From: Saccharospirillum alexandrii
GTDB taxonomy: Bacteria; Pseudomonadota; Gammaproteobacteria; Pseudomonadales; Natronospirillaceae
Direction of reading: 5' to 3'
DNA: 64,000 nt
Assembly (NCBI RefSeq): GCF_004000275.1
Contig: NZ_RCIP01000002.1
Coordinates: forward strand, 744,283 to 808,282
This document shows positions 1 through 9,698 of this stretch, piece by piece; position 1 is the stretch's first letter; every line of letters begins with the position of its first letter. The translations under genes were made by a program, and so were the position numbers. The notes under the pieces are model-generated. The model worked only from the letters and a program-made list of their open reading frames with translations, was not told where the DNA came from and ran no database searches.

Positions 1-35
1 ACCGCGGGTGCCCGTTGGATGGTTGGCGTATTCAT
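1..35 (-). CDS. Start of an unidentified gene cut by the left edge
   Basis: On the minus strand an ATG at position 35 opens a frame that reads M-N-T-P-T-I-Q-R-A-P-A to the window edge without a stop. A GAGGAG ribosome binding site (plus-strand CTCCTC at 42-47) sits seven bases upstream, which is why I call a real start. Eleven residues are too few to identify a product. It lies downstream of, and in the same direction as, the DUF2239 gene, so the two could be co-transcribed. Confidence 0.5.
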   Translation of the reverse strand, partial: MNTPTIQRAPA

Positions 36-128
36 GGTTGGCTCCTCATGATTATGGCGGCAAGCATAGCCCTGCGAGCTGGGCGGCAACCATCAAAATA
101 AGTTGTGCAACACCTTCACCCTATTTGA

Positions 129-740
129 TTAAAACGACCGCATTGAATGTTCATGCCGACGATCCGGCTCATTGGCTTCCCGCCAGTGTTGCACTTCGCC
201 CACCAGAGCTCTGATGTGACGCTGCACATCTTCGGGCCAATCGGCCATTTCGGTAAACATGGCGCCGTATTGGTGGCGATAGAACTGGCGCAATGCTTCC
301 TCATAGCGCGGCAGGTCACCGGCCAGGGTTTGCATAAAGCGGTCTACCGCCAGCGATGCTTCTTCCAACTGAACCACCGGTGACTTGCGTGCCGCTTCCA
401 CCATGCGCCGCAAGGCGGCTGATGCACCGCCTTGCTGGCGGTTCAGCCATTCCCAGTGACGCGGTAACAGCGACACTTCACGCGACTGCACGCCCAGCTT
501 GGGTCGCCCCCGCCCCTGACGTTGCTGCACCGGGGCCTCGCCTGCCTGATAGGCCAGGCTGCGGGTAATCAGTTCGTCCGGCTGGGTCCAGTCGATCTCC
601 AGCACCCTGGATGTTTGATGATTCAGCACCAGCAACGAGGCGTCCTGCTCGGCCTCGAGAAAGGCCCGAATGGCTGGCAGAGCCTGGTCTGGCTCGCCTT
701 CGGCGACCTTGAGGTTTCCATTGAATGCAATGACTTTCAT
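129..740 (-). CDS. DUF2239 family protein
   Basis: A 203-residue soluble protein with no signal peptide or membrane segment. The central stretch around residues 75-115 (GRGRPKLGV, then REVSLLPRHWEWL, then GGASAALRRMV) is the hallmark of the DUF2239 family, whose biochemical role is unknown. The charged C-terminal half is rich in Arg, Glu and His. Length fits the family. It is divergent from the AEC permease that follows, with about 135 bp between them. Identification rests on the recognisable central motif; no function can be assigned. Confidence 0.85.
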   Translation of the reverse strand: MKVIAFNGNLKVAEGEPDQALPAIRAFLEAEQDASLLVLNHQTSRVLEIDWTQPDELITRSLAYQAGEAPVQQRQGRGRPKLGVQSREVSLLPRHWEWLNRQQGGASAALRRMVEAARKSPVVQLEEASLAVDRFMQTLAGDLPRYEEALRQFYRHQYGAMFTEMADWPEDVQRHIRALVGEVQHWREANEPDRRHEHSMRSF

Positions 741-875
741 AGAGTTCTCTTTTATTTTTACCCGGTATTAAACCAGTGTATCCAGATTTCTCACGTTCGA
801 ACAGTGCTTTTGTCGTCCCTTTACAGCCAGGTGCTCCAGAGGGTTAAATGCGGCCTTTACCAACTGGAACACGGA

Positions 876-1799
876 ATGATTGCCAACGCGCTCGGGCCCG
901 TCTTTTTGCTGATTCTGCTGGGCGTCGCGCTGCGACATTGGGACTTGCCGCCAGCCGCCACCTGGCCTGGCATCGAACGGCTGACCTACACCGTCCTGTT
1001 CCCGGCGCTGCTGGTTCACCGGCTGGCACTGGCCGATTTTGATCTGCGCACGTTCGGCCAACTGGCGCTTACCCTCTGTTCGGCCCTGCTAGTGATCAGT
1101 CTGCTCTTTTTCCTGCTGCAACGCTGGCTGGCCAAAGACGGACCAGACCTGACGTCGGTGTACCAGGGGGCAGTGCGATTCAATACCTACATCGGCCTGG
1201 CCGTCGTCAGTGCGCTGCATGGTGAGCCGGGCCTGGTAATTGCCGCCATGGCCATGGCGGTGATGATTCCCTTTGTGAACGTACTGTGCGTGCTCACTTT
1301 TGCGCTAACCGGCACCGGCTCTCAGGTATCGGCCCGGGGCATCGTGCGCGCCCTGCTCAGCAACCCTCTTATTCTCGGCTGCCTGGCCGGCGTTGCGCTG
1401 AACGTGAGTGGCATTGGCCTGCCAGGCTGGACCGCCGACACGGCTCGCCTGCTCGGCTCTACAGCCTTGCCATTGGGCCTGCTGGCCGTTGGTGCGGCAC
1501 TTAACCTGCGCACCCTCAGTGCCGATGTAAAACCCGTTTTGCTGGCCAGTCTGGTGAAATTCGCCCTGCTCCCTCTGGCACTGGTTGCCCTGGCGACCCT
1601 GTTTGGCGTGAATGCGCTGGGTGTGTCGGTACTGCTGATTTTAGGCACCCTGCCCACGGCCAGTTCCGCTTTCATTCTGGCTCGCCAGATGGGCGGCAAT
1701 GCCAACCTCATGGCCAACATCATTACCCTGCAAACGCTGATGGCCTTTCTGGTGATGCCCGCCTGGCTGGTTCTGGCCGCCAATACCGCGCTATTCTGA
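876..1799 (+). CDS. AEC family (auxin efflux carrier-like) permease
   Basis: About 307 residues in roughly ten hydrophobic segments, the usual size and architecture of AEC family transporters, which move small organic anions across the inner membrane. The N-terminus (MIANALGPVFLLILLGVALR) and the C-terminal LPTASSAFILARQMGG stretch are typical. The frame is open further upstream, to about 522, but that extension overlaps the divergent DUF2239 gene and lacks membrane character, so I start at the ATG at 876. No strong Shine-Dalgarno precedes it. The substrate cannot be predicted. Confidence 0.85.
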   Translation: MIANALGPVFLLILLGVALRHWDLPPAATWPGIERLTYTVLFPALLVHRLALADFDLRTFGQLALTLCSALLVISLLFFLLQRWLAKDGPDLTSVYQGAVRFNTYIGLAVVSALHGEPGLVIAAMAMAVMIPFVNVLCVLTFALTGTGSQVSARGIVRALLSNPLILGCLAGVALNVSGIGLPGWTADTARLLGSTALPLGLLAVGAALNLRTLSADVKPVLLASLVKFALLPLALVALATLFGVNALGVSVLLILGTLPTASSAFILARQMGGNANLMANIITLQTLMAFLVMPAWLVLAANTALF

Positions 1800-1912
1800 A
1801 GCGCTTCTCAGGTTGACGGGGTAGCCCTTCCTGATTGCATTATTAAGAATTGCCCTTATTACCCTACAGACTCAAATTACTGCGGATGTGTCCGCCGACA
1901 AGGAGTGACCTG

Positions 1913-3283
<1,371 letters not shown>

Positions 3284-3290
3284 CGGTTCA

Positions 3291-3335
3291 GGATGTTGCT
3301 GCTGACGCGCGCGGTAGCGTGTCGGCGCAACATCC
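3291..3335 (+). other. Strong stem-loop between gnd and the CvfB-like gene
   Basis: GGATGTTGC at 3291-3299 is perfectly complementary to GCAACATCC at 3327-3335, and the inner bases (GCTGACGCG / CGTGTCGGC) pair further with G-U allowance. No T-tract follows, so this is not a canonical intrinsic terminator. It may be a transcript 3' end for gnd, or a structured leader of the downstream gene. Confidence 0.5.
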
Positions 3336-3378
3336 CACTACACTTCCTTTCAAACGCTTCACGCAAGGCACCCCGACT

Positions 3379-4242
3379 ATGGCACAAATTGGCACCTTCA
3401 ACTCGATGGAAGTCGTTTCCCTGACCGACTTTGGCGCCTTTCTCGATGGCGAAAATCTTGGCACCATTTTGCTGCCCAAAAAACAGTGCCCCGAGCCCAT
3501 TCACGAAGGCGACTTCATCAACGCCTTTATCTATCTTGACTCTGAAGACCGGTTAATCGCAACACGCATCAGGCCAAAAGCGGAAGTTGGGCAATGCGCA
3601 CTGCTTGAGGTCAAGGAACTTACTTCCTTTGGTGCCTTTCTCGACTGGGGTCTGCCCAAAGATCTGCTGGTGCCGTTTAGCGAGCAACGCAAACCGATGG
3701 AAGCGGGCCAGAAACACGTGGTCTATCTGTTTGTCGACAACCTGACGCAACGCATTACCGGCAGTGCCAAGCTGAGCAATTTTCTGGCTGAGGAAACCGA
3801 CGCCTATCGGGTCAACGACCCGGTCGATCTGCTCATTGCCGGACGCACAGATCTGGGCTATCGCGCCGTGGTCGATCAGCGCTATCTCGGCATGGTATTT
3901 AACGAAGATGTGCTGCAGCCGCTGAGCATTGGCCAGCGCATAAAAGGCTATGTAAAAACCGTTCGCGACGACCACAAGATCGACCTGATGCTGCAGCTTC
4001 AAGGCCATGAAGCGCGGGTCGACATTGCCGACCGGATTCTGAAAAAACTGACCGATAACGGCGGCGTTCTGGAACTGTCGGATCGCTCCACCCCGGAAGC
4101 CATCTACTCGGCCTTTCAGGTCAGCAAGGGCAATTTCAAGAAAGCCATTGGGCGCTTGCTCAAGCAGGGAAAAATCACCCAGGAGACCCACCGAATACTG
4201 TTGCGCAACGACCAGCCTCCCAGTGATTCTAAAGGGGGTTAA
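3379..4242 (+). CDS. CvfB/YitL-like S1 RNA-binding protein
   Basis: A 287-residue cytosolic protein with tandem S1-like OB folds: residues ~1-60 (SLTDFGAFLDGENLGTILLP), ~65-130 (LTSFGAFLDWGLPKDLLVP), a third around 140-215 (GYRAVVDQRYLGMVF), and a C-terminal winged-helix-like segment (ISDRST-like LELSDRSTPEAIYSAFQVS then FKKAIGRLLKQGKI). This is the layout of the CvfB family, RNA-binding proteins implicated in regulation of expression in firmicutes and widespread in gammaproteobacteria. I start at the ATG at 3379 because the conserved MAQIGTFN begins there; a longer frame upstream lacks conservation. Its last 14 bases overlap the convergent DUF2807 gene. Confidence 0.88.
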   Translation: MAQIGTFNSMEVVSLTDFGAFLDGENLGTILLPKKQCPEPIHEGDFINAFIYLDSEDRLIATRIRPKAEVGQCALLEVKELTSFGAFLDWGLPKDLLVPFSEQRKPMEAGQKHVVYLFVDNLTQRITGSAKLSNFLAEETDAYRVNDPVDLLIAGRTDLGYRAVVDQRYLGMVFNEDVLQPLSIGQRIKGYVKTVRDDHKIDLMLQLQGHEARVDIADRILKKLTDNGGVLELSDRSTPEAIYSAFQVSKGNFKKAIGRLLKQGKITQETHRILLRNDQPPSDSKGG

Positions 4243-4948
4243 CAGATGCCGACCCGGCCAGATCCTGATGGATAACAGGCCTGCCCCGGTATCGAATGCT
4301 GGCGGCTCCGGCGGCATCCACCCGCAAGGCATCCTCAGCCCAGACCCGTACCGAGGCACTGCCGGCCGTATCGATATCTACGTCACGGGCAACCAACGCC
4401 TGGGCGTCAATATCGGCCGACCCTGAAGCGTCGATCGAGAACCGATCAGCACGGCCCGCCAGACGAGCATCAACACTGCCCGCCGTATCGAGGTCCAGCT
4501 CATCGACCGTGAGTACCATGTCGATGTCTGCACTGCCGGCGATATCCAGCCTTAACCGGGGCGTCTCAAACCCATCGGAAACCAGCTGAGAGCTGCCACT
4601 CAGGTCCAGTCTTTCCAGCCGACTGAGGTAGAGATCGTAACTGAGCGGTGAGCGAGAGGAGATTGTGACACCCCGGCGCGGCCGTACTTCCAGCCTGTCA
4701 CCGGTCAAGTTAATGTACAGCTCATCAAGCACGTTCTGCTGAGCATGAACCACCAGTTCATTGCGCTCAGACTGGTGCAGGGTGACGTTCGCCCGGCCGC
4801 CGATATCAACATGCAACACTTCACCCAGAGCGATTTCCGTGACAACCACCTCCCCCTCTCCGCGAACCGTACTGTTGTAAGCGCAACCCGCCAGGGCAAA
4901 GGTTACAAAGGCGGCCCAGAGGGTCCACCGGCTATTCCTGACCAGCAT
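4229..4948 (-). CDS. DUF2807 (GIN domain) lipoprotein
   Basis: A 239-residue exported protein. The lipobox FALAGC puts the lipidated cysteine at residue 22, so it is a predicted membrane-anchored lipoprotein. The mature part begins with a head-like segment (GEVVVTEIALGEVLHVDIGG) and then consists of repeated short units of the form D-x-A-G-S-A-D at about 20-residue spacing, the right-handed beta-helix pattern of DUF2807/GIN adhesin-like proteins. Function is unknown; members are often associated with the cell envelope. It is convergent with, and overlaps by 14 bp, the CvfB-like gene. Confidence 0.85.
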   Translation of the reverse strand: MLVRNSRWTLWAAFVTFALAGCAYNSTVRGEGEVVVTEIALGEVLHVDIGGRANVTLHQSERNELVVHAQQNVLDELYINLTGDRLEVRPRRGVTISSRSPLSYDLYLSRLERLDLSGSSQLVSDGFETPRLRLDIAGSADIDMVLTVDELDLDTAGSVDARLAGRADRFSIDASGSADIDAQALVARDVDIDTAGSASVRVWAEDALRVDAAGAASIRYRGRPVIHQDLAGSASVNPL

Positions 4949-5184
4949 ATCGATTTCCTTACTATTGTGATTGGTGGCGTTGCCATAGCGAGAGATGTGC
5001 CAACCGGACTAGCAGGGCTGCAAGCCAGGCACCGCGGGGCCCGGATGTGTTCATAGGCAACAAGACAAGCATGCAATTAAGCAAAAACGCTATTTATTTT
5101 AGCGATATCGACCAAACGGATCAATTATTCTACTGCGTAAATACCTTCAAACGATCATGGGTCTTCAGAGTATCGACAGCCCTG
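4949..5184. other. Intergenic, AT-rich, no gene seen
   Basis: Between the DUF2807 lipoprotein gene and the first GNAT gene. Base composition drops around 5060-5160. Only short overlapping reading frames without family resemblance are present. I see no convincing promoter, RNA gene or attC site. Confidence 0.4.
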
Positions 5185-5694
5185 CTAGGAACGGGGCATC
5201 GAGTAAATATCGGATCTTTTCCCATTCACCGATAGTGTTTCCCTGAAGGACTCGCCAATCCGCATTGCCACTCTCCTGGACGCCTCATTCTCCGGGTGAA
5301 TCACACTAATCAACTCGTCCAGATCAAGGGACTCAAAGGCCCAATTTCTTGAGGCCCGGGCTGCTTCAGTCGCATAACCCTTCCCCCAGAACTTGGGAGA
5401 GATGCCCCAGCCAATCTCAATGCTTGGCCAACCATCCGGATACCAGATACCTACCCTGCCGACGAAACGCCTGGTTTCCTTTTCCTCCACAAACCAAAAC
5501 CCGAATTGCCGTACCATCCAGTGTCCAGCCAGCATCGTTAAAACGTTCCAGCTCTCCCAGCGCGATAGAGGCTCACCCGTACCAAGGTATTTTGCAAAGT
5601 CGGGACTCGCGTTCATTTCTGCGAAATCGTCCAGATCTTCAGCAGATATACCCCTAAGACGCAGCCGTTCCGTTTCGATGACCGGTATGTCCAT
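5185..5694 (-). CDS. GNAT acetyltransferase, RimJ/RimL type
   Basis: About 169 residues. It opens with the classic ETERLRLRGISAEDLDDFAEM of the Acetyltransf_3 (RimJ/RimL) branch of GNAT enzymes, followed by FVGRVGIWYPDGWPSIEIGWGISPKFWGKGYATEA, where the Q/R-x-x-G-x-G/A-like acetyl-CoA loop is K-x-W-G-K-G-Y-A. ISVIHPENEASRRVAMRIG is the conserved C-terminal motif. These enzymes transfer acetyl groups to amines, often ribosomal or antibiotic substrates; the substrate here is unknown. The ATG at 5694 follows an AAGGAG about nine bases upstream. First of five GNAT genes in a same-strand cluster. Confidence 0.88.
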   Translation of the reverse strand: MDIPVIETERLRLRGISAEDLDDFAEMNASPDFAKYLGTGEPLSRWESWNVLTMLAGHWMVRQFGFWFVEEKETRRFVGRVGIWYPDGWPSIEIGWGISPKFWGKGYATEAARASRNWAFESLDLDELISVIHPENEASRRVAMRIGESFRETLSVNGKRSDIYSMPRS

Positions 5695-5751
5695 AAAACC
5701 CAACTCCTTTATAGCGTTCTAATTTATTTCGTAGACCGCCGCTATTCATGC

Positions 5752-6249
5752 TTAACAGGGCCGTACTTCATAGTAGAAAAAGTGCATATCTGTCGCACGG
5801 TAAAGTTCCCGTTTGACAGTCGGCTCTTCCACCGCCACTTCCGATATCACCTTTTCCCAGAATGTATAAGCACCCTGATTTCCAGCAAGTACTCTGGTAA
5901 CCCACTTTCCAGGCTGCATGGCAACCGTCATGTTAAATGCGGAGCGGCCAACCCCAGCACCCTTAAACTTTCTCAGTACAAAGAACTGGCCAATATCAAA
6001 AGTATCTGTGCTGCCAGGGAATCTTCTGATCAAAGAGAAACCCGCCACTTCGTTATCAACCATGATCAAATAAGGATAGTGCTCTGGTGTGGACCAGTAC
6101 TCGGCCAGATCGGTGAGCGACTTATCTATCTTGTAGGTACCATCTTTGTCTGGTGGCCACCCCATATACTCAGACATATCGTACAGATAGTACTGAAACA
6201 GGTTTTCTACATACTGGCAGTGTTCTGCATGCACTAGCGATATCGACAA
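5752..6249 (-). CDS. GNAT family acetyltransferase
   Basis: A 165-residue protein with GNAT architecture: MVDNEVAGFSLIRRFPGS for the central strands, FDIGQFFVLRKFKGAGVGRSAF as motif A with the K-x-x-G-x-G acetyl-CoA loop, and NQGAYTFWEKV near the C-terminus. It resembles predicted acetyltransferases whose substrate is not known. The frame begins with TTG at 6249, preceded at normal distance by AAGGTGA, so I accept a TTG start; a GTG at 6234 is the alternative. It lies about 50 bp upstream of the RimJ/RimL-type gene on the same strand. Confidence 0.82.
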   Translation of the reverse strand: MSISLVHAEHCQYVENLFQYYLYDMSEYMGWPPDKDGTYKIDKSLTDLAEYWSTPEHYPYLIMVDNEVAGFSLIRRFPGSTDTFDIGQFFVLRKFKGAGVGRSAFNMTVAMQPGKWVTRVLAGNQGAYTFWEKVISEVAVEEPTVKRELYRATDMHFFYYEVRPC

Positions 6250-6290
6250 AAAATGATCACCTTAAATAACAAGCAAAGTAGCGTTAACCA

Positions 6291-7196
6291 CTATATCCCA
6301 AAGCTTTCCATACGACTGATGAGCGCATGGTGCCGATCAACATACTCTGTTAAGTCCGGGCCTGAAACCTGGTGAATAACAGAACCAACCGTACCGCATG
6401 AATCGCAGTCTACTTTACTGACAACTACCTCATCGCCTTCCAGATAACCAAGTAACTGATGAAACTCTTCTGCACTGGCGTTTACCATGGCGTTTACATC
6501 CAAAAAGTAGTTTCGTGCAAACTTTGGCAGTATCCAATACTTCCAACCAAAGGTTTCCTTCTCGAAAGCACCATTGATGTACGCATTCACTTGGATCCAT
6601 TCACCGATTAGCGGCAACCGAATTGCATCATCAGCCAAAATCACCTCAGGTTTCGATGTCAATACACCTTCTTTAACAAGGTACTTGCCAACATCCAGAG
6701 CTTCTTCAATCATAGCAATACAGGCAATATAGCCTACCAGGTCCATTTGCTGGCTACACCAGTGTTGCAGATCAGTCACCAGTGGCCCCCAGAGCGTGGC
6801 GTCGTTAAGCACCCGGGACTGGTAGCTTTGCATCGCTTTGTAGAGATCACCGTATGGCAGCAGTGGATCTTCTATGCCCGGCACCTTGCTAACCCTGAAA
6901 TTATTTCCGGCAATGATCGCTCGAGCCAGATCTTCCGCCTGCGTGTTCTGCAAAGACTGCTCTGCCAACCAGACCAGACAATCCTGTTTACCGGTGTCGC
7001 AAAGCTTGGGGGTTTCTACAACCAGCGAATCCAGCTTCGCCAAGTGGGAAACGGCAGGAGAGTCGCCCATATGAAGGTGGTACTCGTCAAACAGGGCTTG
7101 GGATTCTCCAGATAGTGGCGTGTTAAAGGGCAAGTGGAATAGCGCCAACCAAAGAACAACCACCCCAGACAGTGCAAGCGCCCCTTTAGTTAACAT
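6291..7196 (-). CDS. Unrecognised membrane-anchored protein
   Basis: I do not recognise this 301-residue protein. Residues ~5-24 are a single hydrophobic segment (ALALSGVVVLWLALFHLPF) not followed by an obvious signal peptidase or lipobox site, so it is probably an inner-membrane anchor with a periplasmic domain. The rest is mostly alpha-helical, with cysteine pairs C-D-T-G-K-Q-D-C in the first third and C-D-S-C close to the C-terminus that could form disulfides. The ATG at 7196 is chosen because GGAGAAGGAGA lies just upstream; the frame is open further but without a comparable site. It sits in the middle of the GNAT cluster on the same strand. Confidence 0.7.
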   Translation of the reverse strand: MLTKGALALSGVVVLWLALFHLPFNTPLSGESQALFDEYHLHMGDSPAVSHLAKLDSLVVETPKLCDTGKQDCLVWLAEQSLQNTQAEDLARAIIAGNNFRVSKVPGIEDPLLPYGDLYKAMQSYQSRVLNDATLWGPLVTDLQHWCSQQMDLVGYIACIAMIEEALDVGKYLVKEGVLTSKPEVILADDAIRLPLIGEWIQVNAYINGAFEKETFGWKYWILPKFARNYFLDVNAMVNASAEEFHQLLGYLEGDEVVVSKVDCDSCGTVGSVIHQVSGPDLTEYVDRHHALISRMESFGI

Positions 7197-7315
7197 GGAA
7201 TCTCCTTCTCCAGATAAAACGTATTTGCAGACCAGACCTTTAAGAGGTCGGGGCATCAAGCGTAGATGCGCCCCACATGATGACCATAAAGGATTCCGCT
7301 CAACATCGATCGCCT

Positions 7316-7762
7316 TTAACCCTTAACCATTGTATGTGAGTAAACTTTGAAACCGTGACTGTGATAAAAATCAACAGCCCGCTTGTTATCCACTAAGACT
7401 TCTAACCTGACAGGCTTATTCAAAAAAACCCTCAATTGCAGATATTCCAGAAGTTGAGAAGCCAACCCCTGATTTCGATAGGCCCGGGCTGTAAACAGCT
7501 GTCTAAGATAGAAGCAATCACCATCATCTCGATACAGCGCATAGGCAATTGGCAGACTGCTTCTGATAATACCGTAACAACGATAATCGTGCTGGAGCCA
7601 CCGTCTCATTCTGGCAGTCAACGCCTGGATATCCATTGCGTTGCTGTGCCCCTCATCCAATATTAACTGCTCATTCAACTCTGCAAGTGCTTCAGAATAA
7701 CGCTCATTGAGTTCTGTTATATTTATCAATGGTGTTTCCATTTTTGACAGAAAACCATTCAT
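7316..7762 (-). CDS. GNAT family acetyltransferase
   Basis: A 148-residue GNAT enzyme. The core is visible as LPIAYALYRDDGDCFYLRQLFTARAYRNQGLASQLLEYL, where R-N-Q-G-L-A-S is the acetyl-CoA pyrophosphate loop, and the C-terminal VRLEVLVDNKRAVDFYHSHGFKVY is motif B. The substrate is unknown. The ATG at 7762 follows GAGG; an in-frame ATG at 7741 is an alternative. It is one of three consecutive GNAT genes spaced by about 40-55 bp, and may be co-transcribed with them. Confidence 0.88.
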   Translation of the reverse strand: MNGFLSKMETPLINITELNERYSEALAELNEQLILDEGHSNAMDIQALTARMRRWLQHDYRCYGIIRSSLPIAYALYRDDGDCFYLRQLFTARAYRNQGLASQLLEYLQLRVFLNKPVRLEVLVDNKRAVDFYHSHGFKVYSHTMVKG

Positions 7763-7801
7763 TCAGCCTCAATGTAATTGTAATCTGGACTATTGCACCA
7801 C

Positions 7802-8251
7802 CTAGTTTTCACAATAATACTCCATAGGCTGGAACGACACACCATCCCTGCTTCCAACAGGACCTGATTCAAGAAAACCGAACCGTTTGTAGACTGGCAC
7901 TGCATGAATCGACGACCGAACGCTGAACCTACTGCACTGACTCTGCCTTTTAACATGTTCCCAAAGACTGCGGGATATCCCCTGCCCCTGAAATTCTTCT
8001 GCTACAAACAAATGATACAGATGCCCAGGTTTCTTAACCGATATATAGCCAACGATAGCGCCAGATACTTCAAAAACGAGATTCAAATAATCAGCATCTG
8101 ATAGTCTCGCCAAAAATGCTTCGTGAGTTAACGTATCCTCCAGCCAAGAGGGCAGTGTTTCACCTGATCCGTCCAGATAGTAGTGCGCCAATGCCTTTAC
8201 CAGGCTGGAAACTGCCGGTACATCCACATTAATTGCTGCACGAATACTCAT
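7802..8251 (-). CDS. GNAT family acetyltransferase
   Basis: A 149-residue GNAT protein beginning MSIRAAINVDVPAVSSLVKAL, a typical first helix of these enzymes. The acetyl-CoA binding segment reads HLYHLFVAEEFQGQGISRSLWEH with Q-G-Q-G-I-S as the phosphate loop, and the C-terminal PVYKRFGFLESGP is motif B. An AAGGAGG stretch upstream supports the ATG at 8251. The substrate is unknown. It has the same orientation as its neighbours in the GNAT cluster, with 39 bp to the next gene. Confidence 0.88.
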   Translation of the reverse strand: MSIRAAINVDVPAVSSLVKALAHYYLDGSGETLPSWLEDTLTHEAFLARLSDADYLNLVFEVSGAIVGYISVKKPGHLYHLFVAEEFQGQGISRSLWEHVKRQSQCSRFSVRSSIHAVPVYKRFGFLESGPVGSRDGVSFQPMEYYCEN

Positions 8252-8306
8252 CGTCTTCTCCGCCTCCTTAGGCCATCACGCCCGATTCAGGAGGTGTCAC
8301 AACGCT

Positions 8307-8795
8307 TCAATCAGCCGACATAACTCCTTGCTCGGCGTTAGAGGCACTCATTAACAACAGCTTATCGGTAGACTCGGACTCTATAATGGCGAACCCCAGA
8401 CTTGAGTACAATGATAGCGCAGGTGCATTATCCCGATAAACACGCAAAGTAACCCTTGCTGCGTCGGTCTCCTGTATGGCTTTCGCTATGAGCTTTTTAC
8501 ACAACAACCGGCCTGTACCCACGCCTCTCGCTTCCGGTGAGATGATAATACGGCCAAGGTGAACTGACCCTTGCCTGACAACCCAGAATTGACCAAAGCC
8601 TATACAGCGATTGTTGCCAGCAGCTAAAGAATAACTTGAGCCGCCTTTTACTGACAGCAGCTCAGGCAATTCTCTGGCTGAAAATGGGAAAGGCACCAAT
8701 GGGCCCGCCCAACGGGAACATGAGACTGCATCCTGTATCCATGTTGCAATGGTATCGTAATCGGATGGTTCCGTGGCTCTCAATTCGAAGTCCAT
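8307..8795 (-). CDS. GNAT family acetyltransferase
   Basis: A 162-residue GNAT protein starting MDFELRATEPSDYDTIATWI. Residues ~75-105 (VHLGRIIISPEARGVGTGRLL) carry the R-G-V-G-T-G acetyl-CoA loop, and VYRDNAPALSLYSSLGFAII is the conserved C-terminal block. It resembles Acetyltransf_1 members with an RNA-polymerase-like or ribosomal-type annotation in databases, but no substrate can be inferred. First gene in transcriptional order of the three-GNAT run. Confidence 0.88.
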   Translation of the reverse strand: MDFELRATEPSDYDTIATWIQDAVSCSRWAGPLVPFPFSARELPELLSVKGGSSYSLAAGNNRCIGFGQFWVVRQGSVHLGRIIISPEARGVGTGRLLCKKLIAKAIQETDAARVTLRVYRDNAPALSLYSSLGFAIIESESTDKLLLMSASNAEQGVMSAD

Positions 8796-8986
8796 AGAAC
8801 TATCGTTCCTGGTTAGCGTGAATTAGAACACACGGATGCAGGAGAAGCGGATACGCCTTCTTGGCGCTTGATTTCATCAAGAGCCTTCCCTGATTAATGT
8901 TTTGATCTCGACATGTATTCGTGTTCTCTCAACGGGCGTATCTTTCAGGACCATAGACTCTCACCACAATGGAGTGCGGCCCTTGA

Positions 8987-9349
8987 CTAGGGGTTTTTAA
9001 CCCAACCAATACTGAGAACATAGCGACTTCCCTTTAAAACCTTGCCAACGGAGTGCTCTGAAATATCAGACCTGAAGTACTTAATGCGCTTACTTTCATA
9101 CAGTGGCGAACTGCAAACAAACTCGCCTCCTGATGTCGGGGCTTTCAGGATGATATTCAGCCGATAGTGCTCGCCCCGTGCCACCTTGTCTACATGGGGA
9201 GGGATTTCCTGGCCCTCACTGAACTTCAAGATATAGATATCAAATGGATAGGGCCATAGCCCGCACCCAATCAGCATTTTGGCGTAACCGGTATTCTGAC
9301 GCCCTTTTTGCCATCTGAACAACCTTGAGAATATGCCCTTAGGCTTCAA
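8987..9349 (-). CDS. Small 2OG-Fe(II) oxygenase-like protein
   Basis: A 120-residue protein with the double-stranded beta-helix signature of 2-oxoglutarate/Fe(II) oxygenases: PPHVD supplies the first His-x-Asp pair, EHSV about 45 residues later supplies the distal His, and GSRYVLSIGWV carries the Arg that would bind the 2-oxoglutarate carboxylate. It lacks the extra N-terminal domain of larger hydroxylases. The frame is bounded by a stop 13 bases upstream, and the first usable start is a TTG at 9349 with no clear ribosome binding site; an internal Met at residue 25 is an alternative. The substrate is unknown. It closes the accessory cluster. Confidence 0.75.
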   Translation of the reverse strand: MKPKGIFSRLFRWQKGRQNTGYAKMLIGCGLWPYPFDIYILKFSEGQEIPPHVDKVARGEHYRLNIILKAPTSGGEFVCSSPLYESKRIKYFRSDISEHSVGKVLKGSRYVLSIGWVKNP

Positions 9350-9698
9350 TTGCGGGAGCCCTCATAAACTTGGAAGCACACCAACCTAAGCGGAAGTGCA
9401 GGCCTGGTCAAGCTTGCAGTAAGGTTTGGCGGGGCAGGATTACCCCTGCAAGGTCTGGTTAAAGGCAGAGACGGGTTGTTGGATTCAGCACTTGGGTTTG
9501 CTCCCCAGGGGCCTTCGACAGGCTCAGGCCGAACGGGGTGGGTATACAGGCAAAATAGGGCATGTTTCCTGCTATAGGTTACTCATTCAGCCCCAAAACA
9601 GGGCTTCTACTCACGATCAGGCTGCTTTTTTGGGCTTTTGCGCGCGTTATTGAGGCGCTTGGCGCACCAGCATTGATCATAATAGCGGGTTCGCGGGC
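9350..9698. other. Non-coding stretch with a REP-like motif
   Basis: No gene is recognisable in these ~350 bases between the accessory cluster and the sensor kinase. CTTGCAG near 9412 is matched by CTGCAAG near 9448, giving a short inverted repeat. The segment 9512-9536 contains TTCGACAGGCTCAGGCC, a short dispersed motif I recognise from intergenic regions of many proteobacteria. Confidence 0.5.
9512..9536 (+). repeat. REP-like dispersed intergenic motif
   Basis: Contains TTCGACAGGCTCAGGCC followed by GAACGG. The motif recurs in intergenic DNA of numerous proteobacterial genomes (from memory, not searched). Only this copy is seen in the window. Confidence 0.5.

Noticed and set aside
5695-8986. 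Integron attC sites between the GNAT genes
   Set aside because: Short GTTA/TAAC-like pairs occur (for example TAACAAGC and GCGTTAAC near 6264-6285), but spacing and the R/L box structure of attC are not met, several spacers are too short, and no integrase is seen.
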